Shown here: in pieces, positions 58,226 to 64,000 of the stretch
Layout of the letters: every line of letters starts with the position of its first letter
How positions within the stretch are numbered: the stretch's first letter is position 1
From: Lagopus muta
Lineage: Eukaryota > Chordata > Aves > Galliformes > Phasianidae
Reading direction: 5' to 3'
Assembly (NCBI RefSeq): GCF_023343835.1
Contig: NC_064439.1
Span: 41,967,508 to 42,031,507, forward strand
DNA length: 64,000 nt
Notes under the pieces: model-generated
Told to the model about the DNA's origin: nothing
Databases searched by the model: none
Seen by the model: only the letters and a program-made list of their open reading frames with translations
Made by a program: the position numbers and the translations under genes

Positions 58226-58860
58226 CCTTGAATATACTGTGTTATTTTTAATTAAATTTGTAAGAAATGCTATTTATGTAAGCATTGTGGTTACCACTAT
58301 TTGAAGACTTTGAAACTATGCAATAGTTATAATGCACATAGAGAGCATGTATACACTAGAAAACAAAGCCTTTGTAGGAACACTAATGGTTCTGTACTGT
58401 GTACAGATTCCTCAGAAGCCATCTTGTTTGATTCAACAGGGCAAGTAATGCTCCAGCCAAATTTTTTTCAGTGGGGAAAAAAGTAAGTGTGGAAGTGACT
58501 GAAATTCTCTGCTGAAAATTAAACAACATTTCTTACAAAAATATCCTTCCAAAGGAAATTCAAATAAAAATGCATTACTTTTGTTGACCTCTTCACTGAG
58601 GAATAAACATACCCATTTCCGTTCTGCTCTACTGCTCTCACAGTCCGAACAGCAACTATGCAATCCTTCAGTCTTTGCAGACACATATTCTAATTCATCT
58701 AGAATTTTTTATCTCTTTCAAGTTTTATAAGCAGCAACTATAGAGTTTTTTTACATTTTGAGTTAAGATTTGGTAAGTCTTAACTGGCTTTTATAAATGC
58801 TTTGGTCTTTAATGCCAGTTACAAAGCAATAAAACATGAAGCAACAATTTATTTCACTTT
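58226..58860 (+). other. FYCO1: FYCO1 3' UTR (approximate)
   Basis: AT-rich sequence without coding potential runs from the TAG to a cluster of AATAAA signals. The end point is inferred. Confidence 0.55.
58828..58833 (+). terminator. FYCO1: Candidate FYCO1 polyadenylation signal
   Basis: An AATAAA hexamer lies about 600 bases after the stop, followed by a T-rich stretch. Alternative AATAAA copies occur at 58563 and 58602, so more than one 3' end is possible. Confidence 0.5.
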
Positions 58861-60247
58861 TGCTCTTCGTACTCTGTAAGTTGTTCCACTGAAATCAGCT
58901 CATTTGGTGAGTACCAGTGGCAGAATCAGGTGCATAATTTGTAGAATAAAGTACTACTCACTGTGTGACACTTGGAAGAAGAGCATTTCTGCTTCCTGCT
59001 GTAGCCCCTTGGTCAGCAGCATTCACAAGAAAGCACAATCTCTGAGGAGGCCAGCAATGTCCTTTCTCTCTGTAGACTAAGTGGAAAGCAGCCATCAGTT
59101 TTGAATCGGTCTCCAGAAATCCATTTGAAATTGAATACATACCCAGCACTTACAGAACTCTCCGTGGGGTATCTGATTCTACAGCAATAGGCTGGTTGCT
59201 AAAAGATGGATGCGAGGCAGTGTTTGACTGTAGGGAAATTTCTGGGGAAAAAAATACTGTAGATAAAGCTAACAGTTGCTAATCATTCATTCCGTTGTTA
59301 ACAATGTGTAAACACACTGATCCTGAAGAAGATTGTGAAAGAATGACTGCCTTTCATGGATCACCTGGACTTTAAGTTGCATGTTCAGGGCTTTCTAACA
59401 AGGACTTGCACTCAGGGTGGCACCAAGCTGGAATCGGGGCCTTTTCAACGAGGCTGTCTGGCTCCTGGATGGTTTACTCTTCCAATGTCTCTTCCCAGCA
59501 TGTGTGATGTGCTGTGCTGGGCAGAGGAGTTGGCGAGAGGTGTGTGCTGCCTTACTCCTCCTGAGTAACAGGATGCAGTAAGAGTGAGACCCTTCCCTGG
59601 CTGTGTGCATGAAAAGGAGGTGGACAAGAAACCAAAGCGGGCAATAAATGACACAAATACAGACATAAATGCGCTGCTCTGAATTATGGCATATTTCAGT
59701 GTTGAAGCTATGTTTTTATTTAATTGAGCAACAAGAGTTTATTTATTGCTGAAGAATGGATACTGTATGCCGTTTGCTATGCAATTTCACACAGCTGTTA
59801 CTGAAGTCTGCTGCAGTTTTCCTTTAAGCTTTCAGGTGTGATTTTTAAAAGCATCTTGTTGCTGTTTTACTTAGAATACTAATCTTACTAGGAGATCTTT
59901 ATTAAAATGCCAAATGTAAGTTAAAGGGATGCCGTCAAATGTTTTAGGCTAAAATATGACATCTCTGCTCAGAAGTATTTATCTGTAGTCAGAATCGTTT
60001 GACAGGCTTGCCTCTGGATTTCTTCTCTGCATCCTTGTTCTTAAGATTTTTTCATTCAATAGCAAATATTTTTAAGGCACCATTTATTCTTAAAGAAACT
60101 GGCTCTGTGTAGTAGGCCAAATTTTTGCAAGCAAGTTTTTCACGTAGACAAGCCTGAGGTTTGCCAAAACCTGTGTTTGGAAAGTGGGTAATAAAAACAC
60201 TGGATGATTTTCTTTTTAGCATTGGAGTCTTTCTGTTAGCTTTTCTT

Positions 60248-60283
60248 CAGGTTTTCCTGTCACATGAGAGACAGGAAAACCTG
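60248..60283 (+). repeat. Perfect 14-bp inverted repeat, 8-nt loop
   Basis: CAGGTTTTCCTGTC at 60248-60261 is exactly complementary to GACAGGAAAACCTG at 60270-60283. The 8-base loop is ACATGAGA. The hairpin is shorter than a microRNA precursor, and nothing links it to a transcript. Confidence 0.9.
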
Positions 60284-61427
60284 GCTTTTTTGCTCTCCGA
60301 ACGAGGACTAAGAGGAGGAGGAGCAAGAACCTGTAGGTTGTAGATAACAAATTATTGTTTGCTTCTCACAGAGGAGAGCATTTAAACAGAAGTCATTTCA
60401 GAAAAGCAAATATTCCATCAGGTAAAGATGCAACAAGTGGACATGAGCTCAGCTGTTGGAAGGAACTGTTCAAGTAAGGGAGCCCATTGTGTCACCTAGA
60501 TGAGGGAGTCTTTTCCACCTCAGGGGCTGTGCAGGGAACACAGCAAAGAACGTGTTCTTGTTACAGAGCTGTTGTGTGACTGTCCCAGATCATTTATTGC
60601 TGGAGTCACGGGGCCCCGGTGTAGGACTGCCCACCAGCATAGGTTTGTGCAAGAGACTTCACTCAAGCACTTTATACCCTCATTTGTAAAGAACCTGTTC
60701 ATGTGAGGTATGCCTTCAGTGCTGATAAATCTGTTTGCCTACAGAGGTTCAGGTGTGTTATTGCACTGGGCCTTTGGTTAGAAGACCATCCCCTGCAATA
60801 CAATTAAGAGAAATACTTAAAATCAATCACAAAACTGATTTAAGGGGATGTCACGCCTGTGACCTTTATATACAAAGAGTGCATAAAAAGTCAGCATATC
60901 TAATTGGGTGTTTTTTTCTGGGTGCTAGAATAAGGAAGGGTAATTTGTTTTTTGTTAGGCAGAGATTTATGCAGAGGAAAGAATACAGTTATTTTAAGAA
61001 AATGATATAATTCCTTTATTCAGCATTACTCAATGCTGCTTTATGAGACATCACTGAGATTTGCACAGTAGGAAGTAGCACGGCTTCAAAAGCCTGAATT
61101 TGCTCTTTTTAAAAATCAAAATTGCACTATAGTTTTAATTATACTCAGACACTTCTATTTGTAAGTTGTTCAGAAACGTTTTCTGGTTTTAGCTGCCAAA
61201 GAATTGCAAACCCATTCACATCAAATTTCACGTTCCACAAGGGGGAAAAAAAGAGATTTGTGTATCCCAGCATCTGTGCAGTTACAGAGGTGTAGACAGT
61301 CATGTACTGGAATGTTTGTTTCTTGATGCTTTTTTTTTTCCTTTTATAACCTCAGGAATTAAAAAAAAATAAACTTCTTTATCATCCAGCGTGTTTGTCT
61401 GCTTTGTGCCAGGCAGAGATGGCTTTG

Positions 61428-61460
61428 TCATGAAGATCTCATGAAGATGTCATGAAGATA
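61428..61460 (+). repeat. 11-bp tandem repeat, three copies
   Basis: The unit (c/g)TCATGAAGAT is repeated three times in tandem with single-base differences between copies. Confidence 0.8.
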
Positions 61461-64000
61461 AATCAGATCTACTTCTAGGCTGGAAAAACATTGGGAAATA
61501 AGGAAAAATTAGAAGGTTAGAAAATAAGATTGAGTCCATTTATACTGAATGATTGTGCGAGTGAGAGGCATTCTTTACATATTGTCTCTGCTTCTTGCCT
61601 TGGAGGGGTTGGAGAAACATCTGTTTGCATTTGTAGACTCGGCCCCATGTAGGCTAACCTGAGCTGCTGGGGCCGTCAGAATGGGAACATGGGGCCCCAC
61701 CACCATCAGTCATCACTTCTTCTTTTCAGTTGCTGTGTCCTCGTAGATTTCTTCTGGGGGCTGCAAGAAGCTCAGAGGCACCTCTGGAATCAAGCCTCAG
61801 CCATGCTTAGCATGGAATACAAGGGAACTGCAAAGACCAAATACATCCGAGCTGCTGTGCAGCTCTAAAAGGGAGGCTGTAGCTGTTGAAAGTCTCTGTG
61901 TGAATCTCCAATAATCAATTCTCAGCCTTATTAAGCAATGCATCCTCCATGCTAAAGGCAAGATAATCTGAGCCCTAATGCTGTCTTACATGGGATTTTA
62001 ACCCACCTATGTCCTACTGTCAATCCCAGTTACTGACCTTAGCACACCCAGTACAGCACTGCTGTGTGGACCATGTGAAAGTGTATGGCTGCACGGGGCA
62101 ATGATATACTCTCCATTAGTCCTTGAATTGTCACTGTGCAGGCCAAATACAAGGTCTCAACATTCCTATAGCCCAGGCTCAGAAAAAAACCAGCTCTCAA
62201 GGGCATGGAATCTATGGTGTCTGAGCAGTGAAGTCACAGAGTGTTGGTCCAGGTTGTACCTGGAAATGATGATTTTACGTGTACCAAACTCACATCAATA
62301 GTTCAGGTTTCAGGATGAATACAGCCATACTACGTAGTGTGACTTCAAGCGATGTTTGCAGCAGCCATGGCGATCCTCACTGTCCTGTAGTTGCTCTGCT
62401 CCCTGGAAGAGGCAGAGGCCGTATTCCTGTACCCCCCATCTGCATTTGAGGTGGGAGCTGCTGTTGGTTGAACAGGTTTGTCTGCAGGAAGTGGCATTTC
62501 CTCCCCAGCTCTCATGTGCTTCCTCTCCTCACACTGCAGACAGGCTGCTGCGATGCTACGTGACAGCCTGACGGTCGTGGCCACCTCTGGGGCCTTTGAG
62601 ACATGGAATTAATGGCAGTTCAGAGCTACTGGCAGCAGTCCCCATTATGGCACGGCTTTGCATGGTCTGAGGAATCTACGAATGAGGCAGTGGGCTCCTG
62701 GCCTGCTTGAGGCTCTTGGAAGCCTGCTGTCATTTCACTGAGACCTCATTTTATGCACACCGATGTTTTTGTGGGTGACTGAGCCAAAACCCAGCTGGCT
62801 GACTCACAGGGCCTCAGGAGCACCTGGCTGTGCTGCTCTGCTCTCTGGTAGATGGAGTGCCTCATCCTCGGCTTGAGGCCTCTGGACTGTAACGCCTAAC
62901 AGGTGCTGAGGGGTGAAAAGGCGAGGATGGGGCCACACTCCAAAATGTGATGTGACACACAGACAGCACGGAGGCCCCTGAGGAGCAGCACCTCCGCGCT
63001 GAGCCCCGCTGGGAGTGCACACTGCAGGCGCTGCCTGACTCAGAGCGGGACGTGACCGGGGGACGACCCGGTGCCCTGACCTGCTGAAAGTTCAGCGCCA
63101 TGTCACCAGCCTCAGCAGTTTCACTCACGGGCCCTGCATGAGAATTTCCCACTGCGCTTCTGCTGAATGAAGGCACAGCACTCACCTATGTGCTGAAACA
63201 CGGGCATCCCTCTTTGCTGCCTGCTGCTCACAGCCACCAGGAATTCCATGGCTGAAGCTTGCACAGCTGGTTTTAAGGAGGACAGCATTTTGGGAGCAGG
63301 GTAAGTCCTCTTGCTTTAATTGATGCTATATAGAGCAGTGCTGGAGCGGAGAGGGGTCATTTCCCAGGCCCTCATTTCCACACTTTTCCCTGCACGTGGA
63401 AGATCCGAAGGGGATTTTTTAGGTCTGCTGTGTGTATTTGAAGCTGAGGTGGTTTTGTGTGTCACTCCCGTGTGGCACATCTTGGGGGGGACAACTCAGG
63501 GGCACCTGCTGTCTTCACCGCTCACCCTGTGTGCAGACCTCCCAGGGCAGAGCAGCTCTCCTGAGGCAGTCCCTGGGCAGCAGCATGGATTTCCCTATGT
63601 CATTGCCCCGCATTTGGGCAAGTGAGTACTTCACTCATGTACTTCACTATGTTGTGTGTCTGCTGTCAGTTACTGGGAATTGCAAACATAGGGAAGCTAT
63701 TTGCTTCTCCTCAGACACGGGAGGAAACAGGTTGGGTGTATAGATGCAAAGATGGAGCGGGTTTGTAGGCAGAGACACCACCAGTCCATCCCCGCGGTGG
63801 ATGTGTACGTGACAGTGCTTTATTGAAGGGAATTTCAGCTTCTGCTCAATTTGAGCTCCACACAAATCACAAACGCCGCCTTTACACATACAGGAAAAAA
63901 ATGCATGTCTCTTTCAGCACTTATTTCTCCAAGGCAAAAATGAAGAACAATAAAAAACACTCAAAACATGTATGTCAAAGTAGAACCCCATCTACCCACA

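Larger units (their letters stand above)
58861..64000. other. Downstream intergenic, no supportable gene
   Basis: Open frames are about 107 codons or fewer and none has a recognisable domain. A minus-strand frame at 62345-62584 (79 codons) is bounded upstream by a possible acceptor, but I do not recognise its product. A moderately GC-rich patch lies at 62.8-63.6 kb. No CR1 copy is obvious here. Confidence 0.5.

Noticed and set aside
1-64000. CRISPR arrays, bacterial operons, phage or plasmid features
   Set aside because: The sequence is clearly vertebrate nuclear DNA with spliced genes and CR1 retroposons. No regularly spaced repeats were seen.

Overview
The window is vertebrate nuclear DNA from a bird, most likely a galliform such as chicken. 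Two things show this. It is littered with truncated CR1 LINE copies carrying the avian CR1 3' end, and it holds two vertebrate genes in their known neighbourhood: XCR1, a single-exon chemokine receptor ORF, followed on the same strand by FYCO1, a multi-exon RUN/coiled-coil/FYVE/GOLD autophagy adaptor. In the human 3p21.31 chemokine-receptor region XCR1 also lies just 5' of FYCO1 in the same orientation. The exact species cannot be fixed from this sequence alone.

Layout. Positions 1-21 kb are intergenic: CR1 fragments in both orientations, low-complexity tracts (including a 21-base G run at 18972-18992) and chance ORFs. An unassigned GC- and CpG-rich block lies at about 19.9-20.35 kb. XCR1 occupies about 21.3-23.3 kb, with the intact 337-codon CDS at 21375-22388 and a 3' region holding a CR1 tail and two tandem AATAAA signals. 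From 23.7 to 26.8 kb there is an old, long CR1 copy and another CR1 tail. A strong CpG island at about 27.16-28.24 kb is the probable FYCO1 promoter and first (non-coding) exon.

FYCO1 then runs to 58.2 kb. I placed 17 coding exons by joining GT-AG boundaries in continuous frame. They sum to 4623 nt (1540 residues plus stop), with RUN, a long coiled coil (mostly one 2.6-kb exon), FYVE zinc finger, LC3-interacting motif and GOLD domain all intact. From 58.9 to 64 kb I see no gene I can support.

XCR1 is the XCL1 receptor of cross-presenting dendritic cells. FYCO1 links Rab7/PI3P/LC3-positive vesicles to plus-end microtubule motors. They are neighbours by ancient synteny, with no sign that they act in one pathway. 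I found no CRISPR array, intact mobile element, retroviral gene or novel gene system. The points worth a second look are the XCR1 DRY-motif substitution, candidate upstream ORFs in both genes, the lack of a CXCR6-like ORF inside or beside FYCO1, two perfect short inverted repeats and the orphan CpG block.
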